From NCBI GenBank assembly GCA_018400545.1, contig JAGYLT010000144.1:1-6172 (forward strand): a stretch of DNA of 6,172 nucleotides, given 5' to 3'. The stretch comes from Bacteroidales bacterium (GTDB lineage Bacteria > Bacteroidota > Bacteroidia > Bacteroidales > 4484-276). The notes under the pieces were generated by a model. The model searched no databases. It was not told the origin of the DNA and worked only from the letters and a program-made list of their open reading frames with translations. Positions 1-5,732 of this stretch are shown here, piece by piece (the stretch's first letter is position 1; every line of letters starts with the position of its first letter). The position numbers and the translations under genes were made by a program.

Positions 1-342
1 GAAGAGGTGTATTTACGATTTACCGTAAACACCGGATCACAAACTGCCTCGTTCATTACAGCGGAACCCTTTACCATCATCGGAACCCCAACCCATATCG
101 AAAACGAATATCCGAATCTTGATTTTGAGGTCTTCCCCAATCCCGGAGATGATTTTGTGTTCCTAAAAAGTTATCATCTCATCCAAAGCATCCGCTTTAC
201 AGATGTTACCGGAAAAATCGGTTTCGAAACCGATCAGCCGGACAACCGCATTGAGCTGAATCAGCTAACGAAAGGATTGTATTTCTACCGGATCACCACC
301 ATTAATGGCAGGCAGGTCACAGGAAAATGGTTAAAAAGGTAG
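1..342 (+). CDS. C-terminal end of a secreted protein with a type IX secretion (T9SS) type A sorting domain; 5' truncated by the window
   Basis: The reading frame is open from the first base and stops with TAG at 340-342, so the gene begins before the window; the GTG at 7 is probably an internal valine. The last ~75 residues form a typical Por/T9SS type A sorting domain. A PNP turn lies in FEVFPNPGDD, then come a beta-rich stretch with DVTGK, a GLYFYRI strand and a basic end, GKWLKR. In this family the domain directs a protein with an N-terminal signal peptide through the T9SS outer-membrane translocon, where it is usually cleaved and the protein anchored to surface lipopolysaccharide or released. 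The ~35 residues before it belong to the tail of a preceding, probably beta-sandwich, domain too short to identify. The enzymatic or adhesive role is therefore unknown. Type assignment is firm; function is open. Confidence 0.88.
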   Translation, partial: EEVYLRFTVNTGSQTASFITAEPFTIIGTPTHIENEYPNLDFEVFPNPGDDFVFLKSYHLIQSIRFTDVTGKIGFETDQPDNRIELNQLTKGLYFYRITTINGRQVTGKWLKR

Positions 343-406
343 TGGCAAAATGGTAAAACAGAGGTCATGACAATTTGTGATAACATGTTTACAATTTGAT
401 TGTTTT

Positions 407-436
407 CGATTAACGAATACACGATTAACGATTAAC
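407..436 (+). repeat. CGATTAACGA repeat upstream of the yceD operon
   Basis: CGATTAACGA occurs at 407-416 and again at 422-431, where it runs on into a further ATTAAC (to 436). The same CACGATTAAC core appears upstream of dprA (inverted, 5540-5572) and upstream of lgt (6040-6058), each time pointing toward the gene. It lies about 70 bp before the operon promoter. It may be a regulatory site or simply a dispersed AT-rich repeat; the sequence does not decide this. Confidence 0.5.
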
Positions 437-502
437 TATTTTCTAAAATCCTTCAATTTCTCACAGCATCAGGTGAGTACCCAAATTTAAAACCCACAAT
501 CT

Positions 503-534
503 TTTGGTTATCAAAATTTAATTTTCTACTTTTG
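503..534 (+). promoter_or_regulatory. Bacteroidota-type sigma-ABfr promoter of the yceD-rpmF-plsX-fabH operon
   Basis: A TTTG at 503-506 (the -33 element) and TACTTTTG at 527-534 (matching the TAnnTTTG -7 element) are separated by 20 bp, the usual spacing for the primary sigma factor of this phylum. Transcription should start near 540, leaving a leader of about 20 nt before the GTG start codon. It is the best promoter match in the window. Confidence 0.75.
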
Positions 535-547
535 CCGCCCAATTTTT

Positions 548-553
548 GGGAGG
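548..553 (+). promoter_or_regulatory. Shine-Dalgarno sequence of yceD
   Basis: GGGAGG followed by seven bases (AACTATT) and then GTG at 561. A near-perfect Shine-Dalgarno is unusual in Bacteroidota, where most genes lack one. Here it decides the start: the upstream in-frame TTG at 546 would overlap this site, whereas GTG at 561 is ideally spaced from it. Confidence 0.65.
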
Positions 554-560
554 AACTATT

Positions 561-1079
561 GTGGATTATTTAAAACAGTTTGTAATCCCGTTCCGTGGGC
601 TCAAAAATGAATCACATCACTTTGATTTTGTGATTGATAGCAAGTTCTTTGATGCGATTGAATATGCTGACCTGGAGCATGGAATAGTGGATGTTGGTGT
701 GGATTTGATCAAGGAAGAGCGAATGATGATTTTTGAATTTGATATTCGCGGGCACGTAACCGTGGACTGCGATCGTTGCCTTGATCCTTTCGAACAACCT
801 TTGGACGGCCGTGAAAGGCTGATTGTGAAATTCGGAGAAACTTTCGAGGAACAAACGGATGAGGTAATCATCATCCCCGAATCCGAATATCAGTTTGATC
901 TCAGCCGGCACATTTACGAATTCATCCGGTTAATGGTGCCGATGCAGTGTATTCATCCTGACGATGAAAACGGAAACAGCACCTGCAACAAAGAAATGCT
1001 TGCAAAACTTTCGCAGGACGATCAAGAACAGAAAACAGACCCACGGTGGGATGCATTGAAAAAGTTGAAAGACAAATAA
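561..1079 (+). CDS. yceD: YceD / DUF177 family protein (23S rRNA accumulation factor)
   Basis: Protein of 172 residues read from GTG at 561, chosen because a strong Shine-Dalgarno precedes it; a TTG 15 bases upstream is the alternative. The N-terminus MDYLKQFVIPFRGLK and the CxxC motif in VDCDRCLDP (Cys70, Cys73) mark the DUF177/YceD family. A second cysteine pair lies near the C-terminus (Cys130 in MQCIHP, Cys142 in STCNK), as expected for a possible metal site. The tail is charged and ends in KKLKDK. In E. coli, YceD is needed for normal 23S rRNA accumulation, and its gene almost always precedes rpmF, as it does here with a 30-bp gap. It is the first gene of the operon. The biochemical role of the family is not settled; family assignment is secure. 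Confidence 0.9.
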   Translation: MDYLKQFVIPFRGLKNESHHFDFVIDSKFFDAIEYADLEHGIVDVGVDLIKEERMMIFEFDIRGHVTVDCDRCLDPFEQPLDGRERLIVKFGETFEEQTDEVIIIPESEYQFDLSRHIYEFIRLMVPMQCIHPDDENGNSTCNKEMLAKLSQDDQEQKTDPRWDALKKLKDK

Positions 1080-1109
1080 TTAAATCAGAACATAAAAAAT
1101 TAAGATAAA

Positions 1110-1301
1110 ATGGCTCATCCAAAACGGAAAATATCGAAAACCCGCAGGGATAAAAGAAGGACCCACTATAAATCCGACCTTCCCAACCTGGCTACATGCC
1201 CCACAACCGGCACCGTACATGTTTATCACCGCGCTTACTGGGTTGACGGCGACCTTTATTACAAGGGAAGGCTCGTTATGCAAAAAGCCGAGGCAGAGTA
1301 G
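1110..1301 (+). CDS. rpmF: 50S ribosomal protein L32 (bL32), form lacking a complete zinc ribbon
   Basis: A 63-residue basic protein with the conserved N-terminal segment [20 protein letters not shown], which contacts 23S rRNA in the large subunit. Many L32 proteins carry a four-cysteine zinc ribbon (CxxC...CxxC). Here only the first cysteine remains (Cys30 in LATCPTTG); the second position is threonine, and the distal pair is replaced by YWVDGDLYY. The protein therefore should not bind zinc through that site. The C-terminal part (YYKGRLV) matches the usual YYxGR end of the fold. It follows yceD by 30 bp and precedes plsX by 42 bp, so it is co-transcribed with both. No Shine-Dalgarno is visible; the bases before the ATG are A-rich, as is usual in this phylum. 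Confidence 0.96.
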   Translation: MAHPKRKISKTRRDKRRTHYKSDLPNLATCPTTGTVHVYHRAYWVDGDLYYKGRLVMQKAEAE

Positions 1302-1343
1302 TAAACCACAAGCAAATTTAAATTTCAAGATCTTCACACACTG

Positions 1344-2294
1344 ATGAAAATCGGATTGGACGTAATGGGCGGTGATTTTGCTCCTGATGCAACCATCGAC
1401 GGTGCCATACTTGCCCAAAAAACGTTGAATCAGAACGACAGGACTGTGCTCATTGGTGACGCAGAGATGATCAACGAATTTCTGGTTAAAAAAGGACAGG
1501 ACACTACTGCTTTCGATATTGTGCATGCGAGTCAGGTGGTATCCATGTCGGAAAAACCGCTCAGGGCGCTTACCGGAAAACCCGATTCCACCATTTCCGT
1601 TGGTTTCAGACAACTGAAGTCCAGAAAAATAAATGCATTTTGCAGCGCCGGAAATTCCGGTGCCATCATGGTTGGATCCATGTACAGCGTGGGAAGCATT
1701 CCCGGAGTGATCCGGCCAACCACCATCGCCCATATCCCACAGGAAAAGGGCGGCGAAAGCATCATCCTCGATATTGGCACAAACCCCGACACAAAACCTG
1801 ACGTACTATATCAGTTTGCATTATTGGGATCTATCTATGCCCGCGATGTTTTAGGAATTAAAAATCCACGCGTTGGCTTGCTGAATATTGGCCAGGAAGA
1901 AGGAAAAGGTAACCTGCTGTGCCAGTCATCATTCCAGATGATGAAGGACTCAAGGGATTTTAATTTTTTTGGTAATATTGAAAGCCGGGATCTTTTCCGG
2001 TCGAAAGTAGATGTGATTGTTTGTGACGGTTTCACCGGTAACATTGTGCTTAAACAAATTGAAGCCATGTACCGGCTGCTTCAAAAACGCAACCTGACTG
2101 ACGATTACATCAGGCGTTTTAACTATGAGAACTACGGTGGAAGCCCGGTACTGGGTGTGAATGGCTCAGTAGTAATCGGACATGGAATTTCCAGTCCTGA
2201 GGCCATAAAAAATATGATTATGCTTTCAAAAGAAATTTACGAAGCCAAACTATCCAGTAAAATCAAACGCGCACTGCACAAATACACGCGTTAA
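1344..2294 (+). CDS. plsX: Phosphate acyltransferase PlsX
   Basis: PlsX makes acyl-phosphate from acyl-ACP and inorganic phosphate; PlsY then uses acyl-phosphate to acylate glycerol-3-phosphate, the first step of phospholipid synthesis. It is a peripheral membrane enzyme. The 316-residue length is normal and the signatures are in order: DVMGGDFAP (6-14), SAGNSGA (101-107), DIGTNPDTKP (143-152, where many homologues read D-V-G-A-N-x-D), GLLNIGQEEGKGN (178-190), DVIVCDGFTGNIVLK (223-237) and GVNGSVVIGHG (271-281). The ATG at 1344 starts directly with the conserved MKIGLDVMGG, so the start is secure although no Shine-Dalgarno is seen. It lies between rpmF and fabH, 15 bp before the latter, in the standard operon order. 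No truncation or missing motif is apparent. Confidence 0.96.
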   Translation: MKIGLDVMGGDFAPDATIDGAILAQKTLNQNDRTVLIGDAEMINEFLVKKGQDTTAFDIVHASQVVSMSEKPLRALTGKPDSTISVGFRQLKSRKINAFCSAGNSGAIMVGSMYSVGSIPGVIRPTTIAHIPQEKGGESIILDIGTNPDTKPDVLYQFALLGSIYARDVLGIKNPRVGLLNIGQEEGKGNLLCQSSFQMMKDSRDFNFFGNIESRDLFRSKVDVIVCDGFTGNIVLKQIEAMYRLLQKRNLTDDYIRRFNYENYGGSPVLGVNGSVVIGHGISSPEAIKNMIMLSKEIYEAKLSSKIKRALHKYTR

Positions 2295-2309
2295 TCAATT
2301 ACCAGAATC

Positions 2310-3317
2310 ATGAACAAAATCAGAGCAGCAATAACGGGAATTCAGGGTTACGTACCTGATTATATTCTCACCAACCAGGAGTTATCCACCATGGTTGATA
2401 CTTCTGACGATTGGATTACAACAAGAACCGGAATTCATACCAGGCATATTTTAAAAGGAGAAGGCAAGGGCACCTCCGACATGGGCGCAGAAGCAGTGAA
2501 AGGGCTGCTCAAAAAAACCAATACACATCCCGATGAAATTGATCTTGTAATTTGCGCTACTGTTACTCCGGATATGCAGTTCCCGGCAACGGCAAACATC
2601 ATAGCCGACAAAGCAGGCATTAAAAACGCATTTCATTTTGATATGAATGCAGCTTGTTCGGGACAGATTTACGCCCTGACCACCGCGGCGATGTACATAG
2701 AATCCGGAAAATACAAAAAGGTGGTGTTCGTTGGAGCTGATAAAATGTCGTCGATTGTTGACTATACTGACCGTACTACATGCGTTATATTTGGCGATGC
2801 TGCAGGTGCCATGCTGTTGGAGCCAACCACCGAAGAGGTAGGGATTATTGATTCAATCCACCAGTCGGACGGAATGGGAAGGGTGCACTTACATCAAAAG
2901 GCCGGTGGTTCCGTTAAACCGGCTTCTCATGAAACTGTTGATGCCCGCGAGCATTACATTTACCAGGAGGGTCAGGCAGTTTTTAAGTTTGCTGTTTCCA
3001 GGATGGCTGATGTGTCTGTTGAGATGATGAAAAAACACCACATTGAGCCCGAAGACCTTGCATGGCTTGTTCCGCACCAGGCAAACATGCGCATCATCGA
3101 AGCTACAGCACGCCGGATGGGCATCAACCGCGACCAGGTGATGATCAACATTCAGCGCTATGGAAATACCACTTCGGCTACCATTCCGCTTTGTCTGTGG
3201 GAATGGGAAGACAAACTGAAAAAAGGTGATAACATCATTCTGGCAGCATTTGGTGGTGGGTTTACCTGGGGTTCAATCTATCTGAAATGGGCCTACAACG
3301 GAAAAAATCATCAATAA
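2310..3317 (+). CDS. fabH: Beta-ketoacyl-ACP synthase III (FabH)
   Basis: FabH condenses an acyl-CoA primer, commonly acetyl-CoA or a branched short acyl-CoA, with malonyl-ACP to start type II fatty-acid synthesis in the cytoplasm. The 335-residue protein has the thiolase fold and a complete Cys-His-Asn triad: Cys116 in [11 protein letters not shown], His256 in LVPHQANMR and Asn286 in [11 protein letters not shown]. The N-terminal [10 protein letters not shown], the GDAAGAMLL segment and the C-terminal [11 protein letters not shown] glycine loop are all present, so the enzyme should be active. Primer preference (straight or branched) cannot be read safely from the sequence. It is the last gene of the operon; a strong terminator begins 22 bp after its stop codon. 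FabH and PlsX share an operon in many bacteria, linking fatty-acid initiation to phospholipid output. Confidence 0.96.
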   Translation: MNKIRAAITGIQGYVPDYILTNQELSTMVDTSDDWITTRTGIHTRHILKGEGKGTSDMGAEAVKGLLKKTNTHPDEIDLVICATVTPDMQFPATANIIADKAGIKNAFHFDMNAACSGQIYALTTAAMYIESGKYKKVVFVGADKMSSIVDYTDRTTCVIFGDAAGAMLLEPTTEEVGIIDSIHQSDGMGRVHLHQKAGGSVKPASHETVDAREHYIYQEGQAVFKFAVSRMADVSVEMMKKHHIEPEDLAWLVPHQANMRIIEATARRMGINRDQVMINIQRYGNTTSATIPLCLWEWEDKLKKGDNIILAAFGGGFTWGSIYLKWAYNGKNHQ

Positions 3318-3338
3318 ACACTGAAATCATTTTATAGG

Positions 3339-3367
3339 AAGCAATCTTGTTAAGGTTGCTTTTTTTT
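3339..3367 (+). terminator. Intrinsic terminator of the yceD-fabH operon
   Basis: AAGCAATCTT (3339-3348) pairs with AAGGTTGCTT (3352-3361) through a three-base GTT loop, giving a 10-bp stem with one G-U pair, followed by an unbroken T run to 3367. It starts 22 bp after the fabH stop codon and marks the operon end. Confidence 0.88.
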
Positions 3368-3381
3368 GACCCCATCACCAA

Positions 3382-3530
3382 CCGGGGCTGTCTCAAAAGT
3401 CCAATATTGAAGAAAATGCCACAAAGACACCAAATCGCACAAATCGCTGTTATACTGTGATTTACACTTTAGTGGAATTTTTGTGCTTTCGTGATTTTGT
3501 GGCGAAATCAATATAATGAGATAGCCCCGG
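3382..3530. repeat. 149-bp MITE-like inverted-repeat element
   Basis: The ends are CCGGGGCTGTCTCA (3382-3395) and TGAGATAGCCCCGG (3517-3530), inverted copies matching at 13 of 14 positions. Nested inside, a second imperfect inverted repeat pairs GCCACAAAGACACCAAAT (from 3418) with GTGCTTTCGTGATTTTGTGGC-type sequence ending at 3503, so most of the element can fold into one long hairpin. There is no open reading frame of note, and no clear target-site duplication flanks it. The termini resemble insertion-sequence ends, so it may be a non-autonomous element moved by a transposase encoded elsewhere; this is inference. It lies between the fabH terminator and the GNAT gene. Confidence 0.65.
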
Positions 3531-3596
3531 AGTTAGTCCCTTAATACTAACAAACAGCCTTATGTGGTGGAGTCAGACGGGGTTTTATTAGGTGCT

Positions 3597-3627
3597 TTTT
3601 AAATAAAATTTGTTTAGAATAATCTTG
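3597..3627 (+). promoter_or_regulatory. Weak candidate promoter of the GNAT gene
   Basis: TAATCTTG at 3620-3627 matches the TAnnTTTG -7 element with one mismatch, and a T-run (TTTT, 3597-3600) lies 19 bp upstream where TTTG is expected. The gene needs its own promoter because a strong terminator and an inverted-repeat element separate it from fabH. The match is poor and the assignment is tentative. Confidence 0.3.
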
Positions 3628-3638
3628 AGAAGTTCGCT

Positions 3639-4064
3639 ATGCAAAAGGTAATCTCATTTTCCATTACTGATACAATACATTACGTACAATCGCTGGAAAT
3701 CAGGAAAAAGGTTTTTATAGAAGAGCAACAGGTTGAACATGCACTGGAAGTTGAAAATGAAGAAGAGGCAACCTACTACCTCTTGCTTGTTGATGATAAA
3801 CCGGTGGGAACCGGCCGCTGGCGCCAAACAACCGAAGGAATAAAACTGGAACGGTTTGCCGTTTTGCCGGAATACCGCAATCAAAATCTGGGCAGTGAAA
3901 TCCTGAGAGCCGTTCTTGCTGATCTGAAAAGCAGATCAGAAAAAGTGTACCTCCATTCACAACTCAAAGCCATTCCGTATTACCAAAGGCAAGGTTTTGT
4001 AAAACAGGGTGAAATGTTTGTTGAAGCTGATATCAAACATTTTATGATGGTTTGGGCAAAATGA
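3639..4064 (+). CDS. GNAT family N-acetyltransferase, YjcF/ElaA-like
   Basis: A 141-residue single-domain protein. The N-terminal IRKKVFIEEQ (21-30) is the helix typical of the YjcF/ElaA branch of GCN5-related acetyltransferases. It is followed by VGTGRWR (56-62), the acetyl-CoA binding motif A region LERFAVLPEYRNQNLGSEIL (70-89), and a C-terminal PYYQRQGF strand-turn. In motif A the usual R/Q-x-x-G-x-G/A reads R80-N-Q-N-L-G85, so Asn83 replaces the first glycine. The family transfers an acetyl group from acetyl-CoA to an amine; the substrate here is unknown. The ATG at 3639 is preceded by GAGAAG seven bases upstream, a modest Shine-Dalgarno. It is a single-gene unit, convergent with dprA across a repeat array. 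Family assignment is confident; function is not. Confidence 0.88.
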   Translation: MQKVISFSITDTIHYVQSLEIRKKVFIEEQQVEHALEVENEEEATYYLLLVDDKPVGTGRWRQTTEGIKLERFAVLPEYRNQNLGSEILRAVLADLKSRSEKVYLHSQLKAIPYYQRQGFVKQGEMFVEADIKHFMMVWAK

Positions 4065-4111
4065 ATCAGTGGTAATTTGAGTGATTATATTAAACAGGTT
4101 TTGAGTGTTTA

Positions 4112-4193
4112 GTCACCCCGTGAATCCACTTCAGATAATTGGAATGAGCTTGCAAAGGTTTATCCGACGGCCAGAAATAACTCACGGGGTGAC
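4112..4193. repeat. Array unit 1 (82 bp)
   Basis: Bounded by perfect 12-base inverted ends, GTCACCCCGTGA (4112-4123) and TCACGGGGTGAC (4182-4193). Its first 40 bases are identical to unit 2 and its last 51 bases are identical to unit 3. Confidence 0.9.
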
Positions 4194-4209
4194 TGCTATC
4201 CCTGGTATA

Positions 4210-4291
4210 GTCACCCCGTGAATCCACTTCAGATAATTGGAATGAGCTTTCAACGGTTTATCCCGACGGCCAGAAATAACTCACAGGTGAC
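4210..4291. repeat. Array unit 2 (82 bp)
   Basis: The left end is intact GTCACCCCGTGA (4210-4221). The right end has degenerated to TCACAGGTGAC (4281-4291), one base short. The middle differs from unit 1 at a few positions and has one extra C in TATCCCGACGG. Confidence 0.9.
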
Positions 4292-4306
4292 ACTATCCCT
4301 AGTATA

Positions 4307-4383
4307 GTCACCCGTGAATCAAAGACATTTGAAATGAGCTTGCAAAGGTTTATCCGACGGCCAGAAATAACTCACGGGGTGAC
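4307..4383. repeat. Array unit 3 (77 bp)
   Basis: The left end is GTCACCCGTGA (4307-4317), one C short. The following segment (AATCAAAGACATTTG) differs from units 1 and 2 and is four bases shorter. The right 51 bases match unit 1 exactly, including the intact TCACGGGGTGAC end. Confidence 0.88.
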
Positions 4384-4396
4384 TTCAATACCGGAC

Positions 4397-5491
4397 TCAC
4401 ATCTCCAGCTTAAAAACCTTCCCCGGCATTGCCCGCACCAATCCCTGGAACTCCAGGTTGAGCAAGGCCGCCGCTACCTTGCTGGTGGGCATTTCTGTTT
4501 TCAGGCAGATGTCATCAATCCCCATGGTGTCTTCCATCCGGAGTGCATTCGTGATTTTTTCTTCTTCGGGGGTGAGTTCTATAAAAAGTTCCCGCTGGAT
4601 TTTTGGCTTCACTTCGTTGGCCCTTTGCCAGCCCATGATGTATGAAAGATCCTGGGCGGATTGCACGAGATGCGCTTTGTTGGTTTTGATCAGATGGTTA
4701 CACCCTTCCGACCAGGTGTCACCAATTCTCCCCGGGATACTGAAAACATCGCGGTTATACGAGTTGGCAATTTCGGCGGTGATCAAAGCGCCTCCTTTCC
4801 GGGCAGCTTCCACCACCAGTGTGCCATCGGCGAGGCCGGCAATGATACGGTTTCGTTTGGGGAAATTCTCGCGGTCCGGTTTGGTCTTGCTCATGAATTC
4901 GGAAAGCAAACCACCGTGATCCATTATTTTATTTGAAAGAGCCGTGTTCAGATAAGGATAAATGCGGTCCAGGCCATGCCCAAGGACAGCTACTGTTTTC
5001 AGGTTGTTGTCCAGTGATGCTTTGTGAGCACATGTGTCGATGCCGTAGGCCAGCCCGCTCACCACCAGCACATTTTGCGCTTTCAGGTCGCGGACGATCT
5101 TTTCGCAGATTTCCTTGCCGTATTCCGTGGCTTTGCGGGTTCCCACAACGCTGATGATCTTTGGAACATTGAGGTCGGCATTGCCTTTCAGGTAAAGCAT
5201 GATGGGGCTGTCCACGCAGTTTTTCAGGCGGGCTGGATATTTCTTTTCTAAGTAAAACAGCGGGGTGATGTTGTTCTCTTCGATGAATTTCATCTCCTCC
5301 TCGGCGCGCACCAGCACATTTTGCGAGAGTATGGCATTCACCAGCTTCTGGCCGATGCCGGGGATTTTTTCCAGGGTTTTCTTTTTCTGTTTAAAAACCG
5401 CCTCCACGCCTCCGCAGTAGGCCACCAGCTTTTTACCCAGCACATCGCCCACACCGGGCAGTAATGTCAGTCCTATTTGATAAAGCAACAT
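4397..5491 (-). CDS. dprA: DNA-processing protein DprA
   Basis: DprA binds single-stranded DNA taken up during natural transformation and loads RecA onto it; it is also kept in species not known to be competent. The 364-residue protein has all three usual parts. An N-terminal helix-hairpin-helix region contains LLPGVGDVLGKKL (10-22) and IPGIGQKL (43-50). The Rossmann-like DprA/Smf core follows, with VVGTRKATEYG (115-125), SGLAYGIDTCAHK (145-157), VLGHGLDRIYP (169-179), FPKRNRIIAGL (210-220) and ARKGGALITAEIA. A C-terminal winged-helix domain occupies roughly 300-364. The ATG is fixed by an in-frame TAA three codons upstream (5498-5500). No Shine-Dalgarno is visible. It is transcribed alone, convergent with the GNAT gene and divergent from lgt. 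No key motif is missing. Confidence 0.96.
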   Translation of the reverse strand: MLLYQIGLTLLPGVGDVLGKKLVAYCGGVEAVFKQKKKTLEKIPGIGQKLVNAILSQNVLVRAEEEMKFIEENNITPLFYLEKKYPARLKNCVDSPIMLYLKGNADLNVPKIISVVGTRKATEYGKEICEKIVRDLKAQNVLVVSGLAYGIDTCAHKASLDNNLKTVAVLGHGLDRIYPYLNTALSNKIMDHGGLLSEFMSKTKPDRENFPKRNRIIAGLADGTLVVEAARKGGALITAEIANSYNRDVFSIPGRIGDTWSEGCNHLIKTNKAHLVQSAQDLSYIMGWQRANEVKPKIQRELFIELTPEEEKITNALRMEDTMGIDDICLKTEMPTSKVAAALLNLEFQGLVRAMPGKVFKLEM

Positions 5492-5510
5492 CAGGAATTA
5501 TGTTTTGGGG

Positions 5511-5518
5511 CTAAATTA
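5511..5518 (-). promoter_or_regulatory. Candidate -7 element of the dprA promoter
   Basis: Read on the minus strand this is TAATTTAG, one mismatch from TAnnTTTG, with about 19 nt between it and the dprA ATG. No TTTG is seen at the -33 position, so the promoter is weak or wrongly placed. Confidence 0.35.
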
Positions 5519-5539
5519 CGGAATTTTCTGTCATTTTGA

Positions 5540-5572
5540 GTTAATCGTTATTTGTGTAATTGTTAATCGTGT
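5540..5572 (-). repeat. CACGATTAAC repeat upstream of dprA
   Basis: On the minus strand the stretch begins CACGATTAAC and, after an AT-rich gap, contains AATAACGATTAAC, so the ACGATTAAC core occurs twice, as at 407-436. It is about 50-80 bp upstream of the dprA start and points toward it. Confidence 0.5.
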
Positions 5573-5588
5573 GGTTCATCACCAGGGC

Positions 5589-5629
5589 AGGATTTAATCC
5601 TAACAGTTAGGCGTAGCGGATGCTACGCC
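5589..5629. repeat. Two adjacent short palindromes, including a GC-rich 8-bp hairpin
   Basis: AGGATTTAATCCT (5589-5601) is a perfect dyad around one central T. Nine bases later GGCGTAGC (5610-5617), a GGAT loop and GCTACGCC (5622-5629) form a perfect 8-bp GC-rich hairpin. No T-run follows, so it is not a standard intrinsic terminator. It may be a dispersed intergenic repeat. Confidence 0.65.
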
Positions 5630-5732
5630 CATCACTCGCATGGAAACTGCCAGTAAGTCAAAGAAATATGCTAGAAAACTTTCAAACCATCGCACAATTA
5701 AACAATATCCGTATAACCAATAACCTTCCCAA

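Larger units (their letters stand above)
4112..4383. repeat. Tandem array of three hairpin-ended ~80-bp units with 15-16 bp linkers
   Basis: Three units (4112-4193, 4210-4291, 4307-4383) are joined by related linkers (4194-4209 TGCTATCCCTGGTATA; 4292-4306 ACTATCCCTAGTATA), giving a period of ~98 bp. Each unit starts with GTCACCCCGTGA or a close variant and ends with its inverse. Each end is itself a small dyad, TCAC-N2/3-GTGA, so six dyads occur in 270 bp. The period is not a multiple of three, so the array is not coding. It fills the gap between two convergent genes, starting 47 bp after the GNAT stop and ending 13 bp from the dprA stop; a role in ending both transcripts is plausible but there are no T-runs. 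It could also be a BIME-like or MITE-derived array. Confidence 0.9.

Noticed and set aside
370..398. Direct repeat ACAATTTG (370-377 and 391-398)
   Set aside because: Two copies of an AT-rich 8-mer in an AT-rich spacer are compatible with chance, and nothing else supports a function.
546..560. TTG at 546 as the yceD start
   Set aside because: It would place the start codon on the Shine-Dalgarno itself and only a few bases from the predicted transcription start. GTG at 561 fits both signals and the family's N-terminus.
1080..1733. A 217-codon open frame on the minus strand over rpmF and plsX
   Set aside because: It lies entirely opposite two well-supported genes, and its sequence looks like no protein family. 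It is a shadow frame.
4112..4383. CRISPR array
   Set aside because: The long units are the repeated part and the short 15-16 bp linkers are also nearly identical to each other, so there are no unique spacers. No cas genes are present.
4112..4383. Integron attC sites
   Set aside because: Unit length and inverted ends are in range, but the required RYYYAAC / GTTRRRY core sites are absent, and no cassette genes lie between units.
4065..4396. Link between the array and DNA uptake because it adjoins dprA
   Set aside because: Uptake sequences are short words scattered genome-wide. Adjacency to one competence gene in a single window is not evidence.
4334..4645. A + strand open frame starting inside array unit 3 and running over dprA
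   Set aside because: Most of it is antisense to dprA. The array's 98-bp period is not a multiple of three, so the units are not coding in any constant frame.
5640..5723. A 27-codon frame (METASKSKKYARKLSN...) in the same gap
   Set aside because: The peptide is basic and starts with ATG, but there is no promoter, ribosome site or known relative, and frames of this length are expected by chance.
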